In this document: positions 34,100-43,167 of the stretch, one piece after another | Position numbering within the stretch: the stretch's first letter is position 1 | How the letters are laid out: every line of letters starts with the position of its first letter | Program-made: the position numbers and the translations under genes | The notes under the pieces: generated by a model | The model's database searches: none | What the model was told of the DNA's origin: nothing | What the model saw: the letters and a program-made list of their open reading frames with translations, nothing else | NCBI GenBank assembly: GCA_020847375.1 | Contig: JADLCB010000003.1 | Coordinates: 372,001 to 436,000 of the forward strand | Length of the DNA: 64,000 bases | Direction: 5' to 3' | Source: Phycisphaerales bacterium | Lineage (GTDB): Bacteria > Planctomycetota > Phycisphaerae > Tepidisphaerales > Tepidisphaeraceae

Positions 34100-34181
34100 A
34101 ACCGGTTAATGGCAACGTTGCTGGCGGTGAAATCGATCAACTGCACGGGCTGATCGGATACGGGCCAGGTGTTGCCCAGGT

Positions 34182-36278
34182 TCAGTTGCGATCCTTTCGT
34201 TTCTGTTGCTCGCTGCGCATTTCCTCGGCTTTTTGCTGCAGATCAGCCAGCCATTTGGCCAGACCTTTTTTGGGGGCTTCCTGGGTATCGCGCCGTTTGG
34301 CCATTTGCTTGCCCATGCGGGTCGGGCCGGCTTCGACGCGAACCGGGCCTTCCAGTTTTTCCTTTTCCTCCTGAGCCTGAATATGGTTGCGAATACGCCG
34401 CATTTCAATGATGCCGATGGTCGTGCTGGTCAGGATGTACAGGTTCAATCCGCTGGGGCCGTTGTAAAGAAACAGCGGGAACAGCAGCACCGTCATCCAG
34501 AGCATCATCTTCTGCTGCTTGGCCTGTTCGGGCGAGGCCGTCGCAGGTTTTGGCGTGAATTTTTGTTGCAGGTAAAAGACCACGGCCATCAGAATCGGCA
34601 GGATGTTGATGGCACCGAGTTTCCATCCGAACATCAGTGGCACGGGCGACCAACTCAGCAGGGCGTCGGGTTTGCTCAGATCATTGATCCACAACCAACC
34701 ATAGAGAAATGGTGCCTGACGCAGCTCCATCGTGTTTTGCAGCGTGCTCCACAGGGCGATCCAGATCGGCATCTGCAAAAACATGGGCAGGCAACCCAGG
34801 ATCGGGGTGGCGCCCTGCTGTTTGTACATCTGCATCATGGCTTTGTTGAGTTCCTCCTTGTTGTCGCCATGCTTTTTCTTCAGCCGTTCCATCTCCGGGC
34901 CCATTTTCCCCATTTTGTGCATGGAGATGGTGGAGCGTTTGGTGATCGGGTGCAGGATTGTGCGCACGACAACCACAAGGCAGATGATGGCGATACCCCA
35001 GTCGCGGAAGACCCAATGAAAGATACCGAGCAGCCAGACCAGCCCGTCAATGATCCACTGGGCGGTGCACCAGTTGGCGCAGCCGCTGTTGAGGGTGGTG
35101 AGGGTCAGACCGTAATTGATATTCGGTGCGGCGTAATAGGGCGTGTTGAGAATTTCGCGCTTCTTGGGGCCGAAAAAAGCGGTGAGATCGATCTGCTGGG
35201 TCTGACCGGCGGCGATGGTCTGGGTGTTGGTGGTGAAATCAATCGTGACCAGCCGATCATCGGGGTCGCTGGTGGGATTGATCGCGCCGGCGCTGATGTC
35301 TTTGATCTGCGCGGCGTCCTGCGGGCGTACCAGGGCGTTGAAATAGACGCTGCTGGCACCGAACCAGACAAAACGGTTGTCCTTGCTGTCGCGGGTCAAA
35401 TCGAACTTGGGCGTTTTTTCGTTGAACGACCGACCGACATGAGGCTGAATCTGCAGTTTGTTGTCAACTTGATACGCAGCCAGAATCTGCCGGTCGTCCA
35501 TCGTCAACAATTCGCGCAGCGGCGAGACCGGCCCGTTGAATTCATACGCGATATTCAACGGTTGATCAGTCAGATTTTCCGCCCGCTGTTCAATTTTCAC
35601 TTCGTAACCAAGGCTGGTGTCATCGCGGCGGGTGAGCGTGAATGTTTTATATAAACGGGCAACCACTTTCTGACCGGAGCTGATGTCGAGGGAGAACGTG
35701 ACGGAATTGTCGGTGCTTTGCGACACGAGCCAGTTGACGGCTGCCAGATTGATCGCCTGGCCGTTGATGGTGACGCCCGTGCTGGCCAGCGGGCGGGTGA
35801 GATTTTCCAGTCCGACAAAGGGCTGCTGATAGGTGTAGTGTTGGCGCTGATCGGGTTTGCGTTTGGATTGATCCGAAGCGTCAAACTCGTTGAGCGTGAC
35901 TTGTTCAATGCCAGCCCCCTGGCTGGACAAATCGACACGCATTTTGAAGGGATCGGTGGTGCTGCGCTGATCCGAACCGATGGTGATGGTGCGATTTTCC
36001 TGATTCACCGCGAGATAAGCAGCCGTCGCCGTGGCGGGCTGGGAGGTTGGATTGGCGGTGATGGTGGCGGTCGAGTTGGTGGCCGCTGCCGAGGTCGCAG
36101 ATGTTGCGGCGGCGTGTTCCGCGGTGGCGGGCTGGGTGGTGGTGTCCGTTGCGACATGGCGCGGTTCGCCGGGTTTGCGCCAGCCGTAGGTGTCCGAGAG
36201 GTAATTGACCACAACCTGCCAGCCCAGGATCAGGCCGGTCATGATTACCATGGCGAGAATCAGTCGCTTTGTGTCCAT
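34182..36278 (-). CDS. yidC: membrane protein insertase YidC
   Basis: 698-aa inner-membrane insertase and chaperone for Sec-dependent and Sec-independent membrane proteins. N-terminal helix (RLILAMVIMTGLILGWQVVV), a long periplasmic beta domain of about 370 residues with low-complexity Ala/Thr linker (about 40-90), then the conserved core: WGIAIICLVVVVRTILHPITKRSTISMHKM with the functional arginine in the hydrophilic groove, and a cytoplasmic hairpin (KMGKMGPEMERLKKKHGD). The Gram-negative form. The C-terminal tail is basic (KKRDTQEAPKKGLAKWL...), which can bind ribosomes. Not beside rnpA/rpmH here. Confidence 0.97.
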   Translation of the reverse strand: MDTKRLILAMVIMTGLILGWQVVVNYLSDTYGWRKPGEPRHVATDTTTQPATAEHAAATSATSAAATNSTATITANPTSQPATATAAYLAVNQENRTITIGSDQRSTTDPFKMRVDLSSQGAGIEQVTLNEFDASDQSKRKPDQRQHYTYQQPFVGLENLTRPLASTGVTINGQAINLAAVNWLVSQSTDNSVTFSLDISSGQKVVARLYKTFTLTRRDDTSLGYEVKIEQRAENLTDQPLNIAYEFNGPVSPLRELLTMDDRQILAAYQVDNKLQIQPHVGRSFNEKTPKFDLTRDSKDNRFVWFGASSVYFNALVRPQDAAQIKDISAGAINPTSDPDDRLVTIDFTTNTQTIAAGQTQQIDLTAFFGPKKREILNTPYYAAPNINYGLTLTTLNSGCANWCTAQWIIDGLVWLLGIFHWVFRDWGIAIICLVVVVRTILHPITKRSTISMHKMGKMGPEMERLKKKHGDNKEELNKAMMQMYKQQGATPILGCLPMFLQMPIWIALWSTLQNTMELRQAPFLYGWLWINDLSKPDALLSWSPVPLMFGWKLGAINILPILMAVVFYLQQKFTPKPATASPEQAKQQKMMLWMTVLLFPLFLYNGPSGLNLYILTSTTIGIIEMRRIRNHIQAQEEKEKLEGPVRVEAGPTRMGKQMAKRRDTQEAPKKGLAKWLADLQQKAEEMRSEQQKRKDRN

Positions 36279-36318
36279 TAGTTACGGTTCAAAGTAGGGG
36301 GTGTTGGGGGTTTGTTTC

Positions 36319-37074
36319 CTATCGACCATCGATCAATCGTGTACCCAGGAAGTTATCAAGTTCGTTAATCGCTTCAACTTTTTTCAACGTGCTTTGCACA
36401 TCGTAAGGGACGCGCACAAATTCAACATGGGTGTCATGAACAACAACAAAACTGCTGCGCGGGTCGCGGTCGCGCGGCTGACCGACGCTGCCGACGTTGA
36501 TAATCGCTTTCTCGCCGGCCAGATCAAATCGATAATCCAGCTCATCCGGGCTGAAAAAATCCGGCCCTTCCAGAAAGACACCGGGTACATGGGTATGACC
36601 CACGAAGCAGAGTTTTTCCACGCGGTCAAAGATACTGACGAATTTACCCGGATTGGTGTAAACCTCATCAGGGAAAATGTACTCGTTGATCGGGCGGCGC
36701 GGGCTGGCGTGAACAGCGATAAAGTCGTCGGTGCGGTAGCGCACGGGAAGATTGCCCAGATGTTTCCAACGATGCGTCCGGCGCTGGGCATCGGTATCCG
36801 ACTCAAACTGCTGGCGCGTCCAGAAACAGGCGGATTCGGCGCTGCTGTTGAAGTTGTATGGTTCGTAGAGCACGGCGAAATCATGATTGCCCATCAGGCA
36901 GACCTGGCAGCGATTGGCCACAACGTCCAGGCATTCCATGGGATTAGGCCCGTAACCGACGGTATCACCGAGGCAGACAACGCGCTCGATCTTGCGTCGA
37001 TCGATCTCGGCGATGACGGCGGTGAGTGCTTCGAGGTTGGCGTGGACATCACTGATGATCGCGTACATAGCCAT
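36319..37074 (-). CDS. metallophosphoesterase (YfcE/calcineurin-like)
   Basis: 251-aa binuclear metal phosphoesterase. Metal-ligand motifs in order: ISDVHAN (DxH), CLGDTVGYG (GDxxGYG), MGNHDF (GNHD), HASPRR, and FVGHTHVPG (GHTH). Family members are phosphodiesterases or protein phosphatases and the substrate is not predictable. Start ATG 37074; an in-frame ATG six bases later (37068) is equally possible. Lies between yidC and hisH on the minus strand with about 155 bases to hisH. Confidence 0.9.
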   Translation of the reverse strand: MAMYAIISDVHANLEALTAVIAEIDRRKIERVVCLGDTVGYGPNPMECLDVVANRCQVCLMGNHDFAVLYEPYNFNSSAESACFWTRQQFESDTDAQRRTHRWKHLGNLPVRYRTDDFIAVHASPRRPINEYIFPDEVYTNPGKFVSIFDRVEKLCFVGHTHVPGVFLEGPDFFSPDELDYRFDLAGEKAIINVGSVGQPRDRDPRSSFVVVHDTHVEFVRVPYDVQSTLKKVEAINELDNFLGTRLIDGR

Positions 37075-37230
37075 TCATGCTCTGGATAATCTCTACTTCG
37101 GGGGTCTGAAAACCAGCAGTCTGTCGATGAGTTCAGCCCAAGTGGTGCGATCCTAAGGCACGCGACAAAGAGGGTCAATTCATGCAGGAGATCATTTCTG
37201 ATCCCGACGACGCCGGATAAGCCACCCGTG

Positions 37231-37848
37231 TCAGGGGTTGATCTCAGCGAAATTACGAAGAATACGCAATCCGACAGCCTGGCTTTTTTCCGGGTGAAAC
37301 TGGCAGGCGTAGATGTTCTTCGACGCGATACTGCTGACAAACGGTCGGCCATAATCAGTCGTGGTGGCGATGATGCCCTTGTCCTGCGGTTGAACGTGGT
37401 AGGAATGAACAAAATAGACATTGCACTGGTCATCCAGACCAGCCAGCAGGGGAGACGGTTTTTGGATATTCAACTGGTTCCAACCCATGTGCGGGATTTT
37501 CAATTTCATCGTTTTGTCAACATCAAAACGAACGCACGCACCACGCAGCAGCCCCAGCCCTTCATGCGTGCCATCTTCATAACCCACCTCGAACAGCAGT
37601 TGCAGGCCCAGGCAGATACCCAGCAGCAGTTTTCCCTGTTGGACGTGGTGACGAATCGGTTCGACCAGTTTCTGTCGGCGCAGATGCTCCATGGCATCAG
37701 CAAAGGCGCCGACGCCGGGCAGGATGAGTTTGTCGGCTGCGGCAGTCTGTTCGGCGGTATTGATGATCTGCGCAGCAATCCCCTGCTGCTCGAAGGCTTT
37801 GCCCACCGAGCGGAGATTGCCCATGCCATAATCAAGAATGCTGATCAT
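37231..37848 (-). CDS. hisH: imidazole glycerol phosphate synthase subunit HisH
   Basis: Glutaminase subunit of the HisF/HisH complex in histidine synthesis. 205 aa; triad visible: Cys in LLLGICLGLQLLF, and His-Glu in CQFHPEKS. Further motifs: LDYGMGNLRSV and LPGVGAFADAM. Other his genes are not nearby, in keeping with scattered biosynthetic genes. It provides a useful contrast with the cysteine-less GATase at 26321-27121. A 167-base gap with a strong inverted repeat separates it from the OmpA lipoprotein gene. Confidence 0.96.
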   Translation of the reverse strand: MISILDYGMGNLRSVGKAFEQQGIAAQIINTAEQTAAADKLILPGVGAFADAMEHLRRQKLVEPIRHHVQQGKLLLGICLGLQLLFEVGYEDGTHEGLGLLRGACVRFDVDKTMKLKIPHMGWNQLNIQKPSPLLAGLDDQCNVYFVHSYHVQPQDKGIIATTTDYGRPFVSSIASKNIYACQFHPEKSQAVGLRILRNFAEINP

Positions 37849-37917
37849 TTGGGTTACTGCCCATGTGCGGCGGATTCGTCCGCTTCAACCATCACACTAC
37901 TTGGCCGATCAAAGCAT

Positions 37918-37960
37918 TTTGTCCACCTGCCCGAGCTTGTTTCTCGAACAGGTGGACAAA
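37918..37960. repeat. 12-bp perfect inverted repeat between hisH and the OmpA lipoprotein gene
   Basis: TTTGTCCACCTG (37918-37929) with CAGGTGGACAAA (37949-37960). A second inner stem CGAG/CTCG (37932-37935, 37943-37946) can extend the pairing, leaving a small loop. No flanking T run in either direction, so it may be a protein-binding site or an RNA structure, rather than a simple terminator. Confidence 0.7.
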
Positions 37961-38014
37961 GGTTCAATGGCAATAGATCTATCTGATTCGTTCAAGCCAA
38001 CAGGTGGCGATCAA

Positions 38015-38677
38015 CTAGCGGGTTGATACCACGATCTCGACCCGACGGCTGGCCGCCTTGGAACCCTTGGGGGTGTTCGGGCCGGCACTGGCGACATCGC
38101 TGATATTCTTTTCGTCGATCCCGTTCTTGACGAGGTATTGCTGAACCGCGTGAGCGCGGGCAAAACCCAAGTCCCAGTTGTCCGTCCACTTGTCGCGCGT
38201 TTTCCGGATCGGGTCGGTATCGGTATGACCACGAACCAGAACTTTTTTGCTGGCGTAATCTTTTTTGACGGCTTTGATGATTTTATCCAGCGTCGCCATG
38301 GCAGTCGGTTTGAGGTCGGCCGACCCGCTGGCGAAAAGCACATCGCCGGGCAGAGTAACCGTTACCGTTCCCGCCTTGGCGTCGTAAACCGCATCGATTC
38401 CCTCCAGGCCCGGTTCCTCCGGGCCGGCGGTTGTCTGGGTCCGCAGGCTGGCTTGCAATGAAGCCGCTTCAGACTGCAGACGTTGATTTTCAGCCTGCAG
38501 GCGCTGATTCTCCGCCGCCAGTGCCTGTTTCTCAGCCTCGCTGCTGCTCAGGCGCGCCTGAGCTTCACGATTTTGTGCCCAAAGCGCATCATTCTGTTTT
38601 TTGACGCTGTTTTGACAACCCGTTACACCAAGTGCCAGCAGTGCTGTAACTACCGCAGCCAGTTTGATCCCGTGCAT
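38015..38677 (-). CDS. OmpA-family peptidoglycan-associated lipoprotein
   Basis: 220-aa lipoprotein: signal peptide with lipobox LGVTGC (Cys21), coiled-coil region rich in Ala/Gln/Glu (about 30-80, heptad-like repeat AENQRLQ twice), then the OmpA-C domain: FASGSADLKPTAMATLDKI, VLVRGHTDTDPIR, and ARAHAVQQYL. The peptidoglycan-binding Asp and Arg residues of the domain are present (GHTDTDP, SRRVEI). Good Shine-Dalgarno (GGAG). It probably anchors the outer membrane to the wall. Confidence 0.92.
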   Translation of the reverse strand: MHGIKLAAVVTALLALGVTGCQNSVKKQNDALWAQNREAQARLSSSEAEKQALAAENQRLQAENQRLQSEAASLQASLRTQTTAGPEEPGLEGIDAVYDAKAGTVTVTLPGDVLFASGSADLKPTAMATLDKIIKAVKKDYASKKVLVRGHTDTDPIRKTRDKWTDNWDLGFARAHAVQQYLVKNGIDEKNISDVASAGPNTPKGSKAASRRVEIVVSTR

Positions 38678-38945
38678 CGCAGACTCCTTTCAGTAAATGC
38701 CCGTGTGACGCAAAGTACTCTGAAATGCTAAGTAACGCCGTCGATTCGTCAAGCGCGACGTTGCAGAGTTTGTTGACTATCGACTCCGGGGGTGGCTCTG
38801 GAGTACACCTTATCGCTGGCTGCGGGTTTAGATCGATCGACGTACGGCAGAGCTTGTTGTGACAGCATGTCATGTTGGTTCAAACGAATTTTTTTGCTAA
38901 ACGGACTGGCGATTCGGCAAAATAACGCAATTCAAGGCTGAACTC

Positions 38946-39317
38946 ATGTCGAGCAAATATAGTGAATCATCATCGCAATCAGCCTCGGGTGGCACGGCTG
39001 TGGCACATCGCACGATGTCCGATCAGAAGCAGCAGAAAAAACCGCTGCCGCCGTTTCATGTCATTTTGCTGGATGATGATGAGCATACCTATGAATACGT
39101 TGTCAGCATGATGCGCGACTTGTTTTCCTATTCGCGCGACCGCGGATGGGCGCTGGCGCGCACCGTGGATAAACAGGGCCGGGCGATTATTTTTACGGCG
39201 CATAAGGAGCTGGCGGAGCTGAAGCGCGACCAGATTCATCGCTATGGCGCTGACGAGCTTCTACTGGCCAGTGTCGGTTCGATGCAGGCGCTGGTGGTGC
39301 CGGCTCAGGCTGAATAA
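38946..39317 (+). CDS. clpS: ClpS-family Clp protease adaptor
   Basis: 123 aa. Delivers N-degron substrates to ClpA/ClpC-ClpP. An unstructured N-terminal tail (about 35 aa) is followed by the core PPFHVILLDDDEHTYEYVVSMMRDLFSYS. The acidic patch used for N-terminal residue binding is mostly present (LLDDDEHT), but the conserved His of the usual VHxxG motif is Asp in TVDKQGRAI, a feature seen in divergent ClpS2-like forms. clpA/clpC is not adjacent. Convergent with the DUF4202 gene by 28 bases. Confidence 0.85.
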   Translation: MSSKYSESSSQSASGGTAVAHRTMSDQKQQKKPLPPFHVILLDDDEHTYEYVVSMMRDLFSYSRDRGWALARTVDKQGRAIIFTAHKELAELKRDQIHRYGADELLLASVGSMQALVVPAQAE

Positions 39318-39345
39318 CAGGAGGATCAGGCTGACAATGATGATT

Positions 39346-39939
39346 TTATCGGGCGTTTTTGCGCTGGGAGATTTCGTCGATAACCTGTTGCACGAGGCTG
39401 CGGATGGATGGGGAAAGGGGCAGGGTCAGAACCAGTTCCTGCCCTTGTGGCGACATCTTGACCCAGGTACGACGCAGAATGTTCAGCCACTTTGACTGTG
39501 GATACTCCTTGTATTCCGGGCGAGCCAGCAGCGGTTCGAGTTCCCGTTCAAAAAAGATCAGGCAAGCCGCATCTTCAAGAACCTGCGCCTGAGGATCGCT
39601 CTTGAGATTTTTTCGATATAAAAGCGCCTGCACCTGCTCAATCGTGCTGGAGTCATAACCTGTCTGCTGTAACAGCGCGCCAGCTACTTGGGCATGATGA
39701 TCAGCCAGACGCTTGCGATACGCGAGATAGCCATCGCGATTCATCGGGAATGATTGGCGCGAAATATCCCATCGGCGCACATGCAGCAGACGCCCTGCCA
39801 GATGCAGTGTCTGGCTGGCGCCGGGCGCAAGACGATCCAGCCAGTGGGTCATCCGCTGTGAATAACTCAGCTCATAACCATCCGGATCAGCAGCATTGGT
39901 CTGATCGATCAGTGCAATAGCCTGGGCAAATTGCGTCAC
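39346..39939 (-). CDS. DUF4202 domain protein
   Basis: 197-aa soluble protein matching the DUF4202 family (unknown function, sometimes annotated as glutamyl-tRNA-synthetase-associated). Typical elements: AIALIDQTNAADPDGYELSYSQRMTHWLDRL, LHLAGRLLHVRRWDISRQSFPMNRDGYLAYR, and EDAACLIFFERELEPLL. Many conserved His, Asp and Glu suggest a metal-dependent HD-like helical enzyme. Start GTG with GGAG five bases upstream. The second full MITE copy lies 90 bases upstream of the start. Confidence 0.85.
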   Translation of the reverse strand: MTQFAQAIALIDQTNAADPDGYELSYSQRMTHWLDRLAPGASQTLHLAGRLLHVRRWDISRQSFPMNRDGYLAYRKRLADHHAQVAGALLQQTGYDSSTIEQVQALLYRKNLKSDPQAQVLEDAACLIFFERELEPLLARPEYKEYPQSKWLNILRRTWVKMSPQGQELVLTLPLSPSIRSLVQQVIDEISQRKNAR

Positions 39940-40029
39940 AGGATCTCCTCAGTGTTGGTGTTATGGATTCATGATAACCGGTGGATTTTGCTGAATCGAC
40001 TCATTAGGCAATCGCACGGATCACCCGTC

Positions 40030-40170
40030 AGGGCAAACGCCAGTAGGCGTCCGATAGGCAATCTCTTACGAGCCGCGACCGTCAGGGAGCGGTTTTTGAG
40101 CCGATCCCCGCTCCCTGACGGTCGCGGCTCGTTAATACATCGACCCTCGCGGGCTACTTGCGATTGCCCT
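40030..40170 (-). mobile_element. 141-bp MITE-like element, copy B
   Basis: Same length as copy A but in the opposite orientation. The terminal repeats are the same type. The internal 26-bp inverted repeat (40067-40092 and 40106-40131) has one mismatch and carries the stem pair change GTGAGGG/CCCTCAC to GTCAGGG/CCCTGAC. Flanking 12-bp direct repeats GGATCACCCGTC and GGATCATCCGCC match at 10 of 12 positions, consistent with an old target duplication. It sits in the gap between the DUF4202 gene and tRNA-Cys. Confidence 0.85.
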
Positions 40171-40287
40171 GGATCATCCGCCGGGCTGTCCGTCGTGCGC
40201 ACAATATAGCGGGCATCATGCTAAAAAGGCGGGTTCATCGCAGACGCCGCCGCCCGCGAAAATTATTTGATGAGCAGAGGGATTGAA

Positions 40288-40361
40288 AGGTGGTGGCCGG
40301 ATTCGAACCGGCGAATAACGGATTTGCAATCCGTCCCCTTAAACCACTTGGGTACACCACC
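40288..40361 (-). tRNA. tRNA-Cys (GCA)
   Basis: Read on the minus strand: acceptor GGTGGTG with CACCACC, anticodon stem ACGGA/TCCGT around loop TTGCAAA (anticodon GCA), T arm GCCGG-TTCGAAT-CCGGC, discriminator T, as expected for tRNA-Cys. CCA is not encoded. Confidence 0.95.
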
Positions 40362-40953
40362 GAACCTGCTGGAATCGTCTTGTAAAACAGTCGGGTGAAA
40401 TCTCACGAAACTTCAGTGCCGCCCGTCAGTCAGCAACCGCATATTAGCTCTTGTCGCAGACTCTTTCCAGTGGATTTGAAGTCAGTTGGTCGCAGGTGGC
40501 GCGATGAATATGGACCAAGTGCGATTTTATGGCCAGCGCCTGCGACATTATCGGCCGGGGATTTTCTTCTGGCGCAACGTGATTATTTGAATTATCAGGC
40601 AAGGAAACGGCGCAAAAAAGCATCGTTGAGCTGAATAATTTTCGCGCGGGGTCTGATAATTCTGTGCATCATGAAGTGTGGCGTGCGATTGTGATTGCAA
40701 GTGGTTGTTTTACGCGGGATTTATCGAAGAAATGGAATAGTTGGTTCCGATAGTCATTCCTGCGGCGAGTTGACAAGCCGCGGTATGACTGAAGCAAACT
40801 TCACTGGTGCATGAAAACGAAATGTCTGATCAACATTTCCTGTAACTGCCGGAGATTTGTTTGACCAGGTCATGTCAATAAGCGTTGCCGGCCTGGCCGG
40901 TGATTTTTTCAAGGCGTGGCCAAGTGCCATCTATTCAAGTTCAAGGAGAAGGT
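40362..40953. other. 592-base stretch between tRNA-Cys and the porin gene
   Basis: No supported gene. The open frame at 40395-40634 has no Shine-Dalgarno, no recognisable sequence and is composed of typical shadow codons. A TTGACA is present at 40770-40775 but lacks a -10 at the right distance. Porin mRNA probably has a long leader here; the Shine-Dalgarno at 40943-40952 is clear. Confidence 0.5.
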
Positions 40954-42255
40954 ATGAAGAATCAGAAGCGCATGCTTTTGTCGGCGGTCATCGCCGCTGC
41001 GATCGGCGCCACCGGCGCGGTGGCGTCGGCGGCGGAACCGACCGTTCAGGATATGCAGAAACAGATTGAGGCGTTGCAGGCTCAGCTCAGCCAGTTGCAG
41101 GCAACCCAGCAGTCACAGCTCAGCGCGCGTGACGTGGACCTGACGGTTGAGAAGGTTCTGGCCGATGCCCACAAGCGCAGCCAGCTCCTGCAGCTCGAAG
41201 GTTTTACCGCTGGTTATTCCAATGGTAAGTTCCTGCTGCAAAGTGCTGACGGCAATTACTCGTTCAGCCCGTACATGATGATGCAGTTTCGTCATGTGCT
41301 GAACTACGCCGATTCAACCTCGCCCAGTGGCAAGAGTGATTCGGATCACGGTTTTGAAATTCGCCGTCTGAAGTTCGGGATGAATGGTAATGTCATCACG
41401 AAGAATCTGGGTTACACCATCGTCTGGAATACCGACTATGACGGTGGCGATATGTACCTGGAAGACGCCATCATCAAATACAAGTTTGATGATTCCGGCT
41501 GGACGGTCTTTGGTGGTCAGTTCAAGGATCCGGTGCACCATGAACGCATGATGGACGATGCAACGCAACTGGCGGTGGATCGTTCCATGGCCGACGAATA
41601 CATCGGCGGTGGCGGGACCGGCCGCACCCAGGGTATTGGTCTGACCTATGAAAATGATGTCATCAAGGGGACGGTTGCCTACACCGATGGCAATCGCCAG
41701 ATGAATACGATGGCTCTGGATAACGGGCCGGATTTCGGGATCACCGGACGACTGGAATGGCTGGTCATGGGTGATCGGGCCAACTACAACAGCTTCAGTG
41801 CGCTGGGCACGAAGGAAGACATGCTGGTCATCGGTGGCGGCGCCAACTGGACCGAATACGGCAGCACCAATGTGCTGTATCATACGGTTGATGCCCAGTA
41901 TGAAAGTGCTGGCGGGCTGGCGTTGTACGGTGCGTATCTCGGTGCCTACGGCGACTACAGCAGCGGCAGCACCTATGACTGGGGTCTGGTGGCCCAGGCG
42001 GCGTACCTGATTCCTGATAGCCAGTGGGAAGTCTTCGGTCGCTACTCGCTGGTTGACTACGATAACGTCAGCAAAGACCTGCACGAAATCGCAGTCGGTT
42101 TCAACCACTATCTGCGCAATCACAATGCCAAGATTACGGTTGACGTAACCTACCTGCCCAATGGCGCTGGTACGGGTGACGTGGGCGTTGGTTATGTCGC
42201 CAGTGGTGACAAGGACCAGGTTGTCCTGCGCAGCCAGTTCCAGTTGGTGCTCTGA
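40954..42255 (+). CDS. outer-membrane porin (phosphate-selective O/P type)
   Basis: 433-aa secreted protein. Signal peptide MKNQKRMLLSAVIAAAIGATGAVASAAE (cleavage near Ala26), a short coiled coil (VQDMQKQIEALQAQLSQLQ, about 30-60) as in porins of this type, which can reach the peptidoglycan, then 16 or so beta strands with alternating aromatic residues and a final strand ending in L. Resembles the Porin_O_P family, which favours phosphate/pyrophosphate. Excellent Shine-Dalgarno AAGGAGAAGG and a strong terminator follows, so it is monocistronic. Confidence 0.87.
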   Translation: MKNQKRMLLSAVIAAAIGATGAVASAAEPTVQDMQKQIEALQAQLSQLQATQQSQLSARDVDLTVEKVLADAHKRSQLLQLEGFTAGYSNGKFLLQSADGNYSFSPYMMMQFRHVLNYADSTSPSGKSDSDHGFEIRRLKFGMNGNVITKNLGYTIVWNTDYDGGDMYLEDAIIKYKFDDSGWTVFGGQFKDPVHHERMMDDATQLAVDRSMADEYIGGGGTGRTQGIGLTYENDVIKGTVAYTDGNRQMNTMALDNGPDFGITGRLEWLVMGDRANYNSFSALGTKEDMLVIGGGANWTEYGSTNVLYHTVDAQYESAGGLALYGAYLGAYGDYSSGSTYDWGLVAQAAYLIPDSQWEVFGRYSLVDYDNVSKDLHEIAVGFNHYLRNHNAKITVDVTYLPNGAGTGDVGVGYVASGDKDQVVLRSQFQLVL

Positions 42256-42304
42256 TCGCAGCCACTCGATTTCAGAAGCTGTAATCAGTTAAGTTGACAT
42301 ACCT

Positions 42305-42344
42305 CGGGCGCGGATCTTGAATGATCTGCGCCCGATGGTTTTTT
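42305..42344 (+). terminator. strong terminator after the porin gene
   Basis: CGGGCGCGGATC (42305-42316) pairs with GATCTGCGCCCG (42323-42334) with one mismatch and a 6-base loop, followed by ATGGTTTTTT. Confidence 0.9.
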
Positions 42345-42454
42345 AATTGGATGAATCAGGCAGGCAATCCAACGACCGATCAAGCGTGACGTGATGAACG
42401 ATGACGCAGCAGCGCGATACTTACATTACCCCGTCAGAGTCTCGACCAAGAATA

Positions 42455-42676
42455 TCAGGCGGTGATCGGCGCAGCTTCATTGCGTCGTACGCGCGTAGCT
42501 TTAAGACCCTTGCCACTCGACTCAGCGTCGTAGTCCACGATTTCCCCATCGCTGAGCGTCTTAAAACCTTCCCCCTCGATGACCGTATGATGTACGAAGA
42601 CATCCGCGCCATCGTCGGAGGAGATAAACCCGTACCCCTTGCGGTCGTTGAACCACTTGACTTTTCCCGTCGCCAT
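42455..42676 (-). CDS. cold-shock protein, CspA family
   Basis: 73-aa RNA chaperone: [28 protein letters not shown] gives both RNP1 (KGYGFI) and RNP2 (VFVHH) motifs, and [19 protein letters not shown] completes the OB-fold. Strong Shine-Dalgarno (AGGAAAGGA). Upstream is a long AT-rich leader/intergenic region that could hold a cold-responsive 5' UTR. Paralogue assignment is not possible. Confidence 0.95.
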   Translation of the reverse strand: MATGKVKWFNDRKGYGFISSDDGADVFVHHTVIEGEGFKTLSDGEIVDYDAESSGKGLKATRVRRNEAAPITA

Positions 42677-42884
42677 CTGAAACGTTCCTTTCCTGCGAGA
42701 CCAGTCTGACAGAAACTTGCCGTGGTCCGAAGAGTGAGTGATTTGAAGACCTCAGTTGTGTTTACCTGCCAATGGGCCAAAACCAAATCTGTGCAAACGA
42801 TAACCCAAACATCAGATAAAAAGAAAGATTGTTATAGTTCACGACAATTTCCGATCAAAAAAGTATGGGATATGGAATGTCGAG

Positions 42885-42893
42885 TTATCCACA
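42885..42893 (+). promoter_or_regulatory. DnaA box (TTATCCACA)
   Basis: Exact match to the canonical high-affinity box. A one-mismatch box follows 2 bases later. Confidence 0.6.
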
Positions 42894-43158
42894 ATTCATG
42901 CACACGCGACAGACAATTTTTCTTAAATTCGCGGTATTGTCATCGGATATATTGATCCGCTTTACTGAAATGTAAGATTTTAACTGGAAATTCAAAGAGC
43001 TGAGTTCTAACTTATTGTTTATAGATAGGTTAGAATAAAAAATAAAATGCGTCCACGCCAATCAGTTTTTTGGGTAGATCCTGTAAAACGTCTGATAATT
43101 CTTCGCAACTCCTGTATTTATGGTGAATTGCAAAGAAATGATGATGAATTTCAAGCAC

Positions 43159-43167
43159 TTATGCACA
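43159..43167 (+). promoter_or_regulatory. DnaA box (TTATGCACA)
   Basis: Matches TTATNCACA exactly, about 265 bases from the first box and on the same strand. Confidence 0.5.

Noticed and set aside
34206-35654. 482-aa plus-strand open frame
   Set aside because: Antisense to yidC; no Shine-Dalgarno and no domain.
37231-37848. hisH as a pseudoenzyme like the neighbouring GATase family member
   Set aside because: The catalytic Cys (GICLG) and His-Glu are intact.
40288-40361. Tail-side attachment site next to tRNA-Cys for an integrative element
   Set aside because: No second copy of the tRNA 3' end was seen within the window and no integrase; only a MITE-like element is nearby.
40770-40775. TTGACA as a -35 box for the porin gene
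   Set aside because: The correctly spaced -10 position reads AGCAAA, which does not resemble a -10 hexamer.
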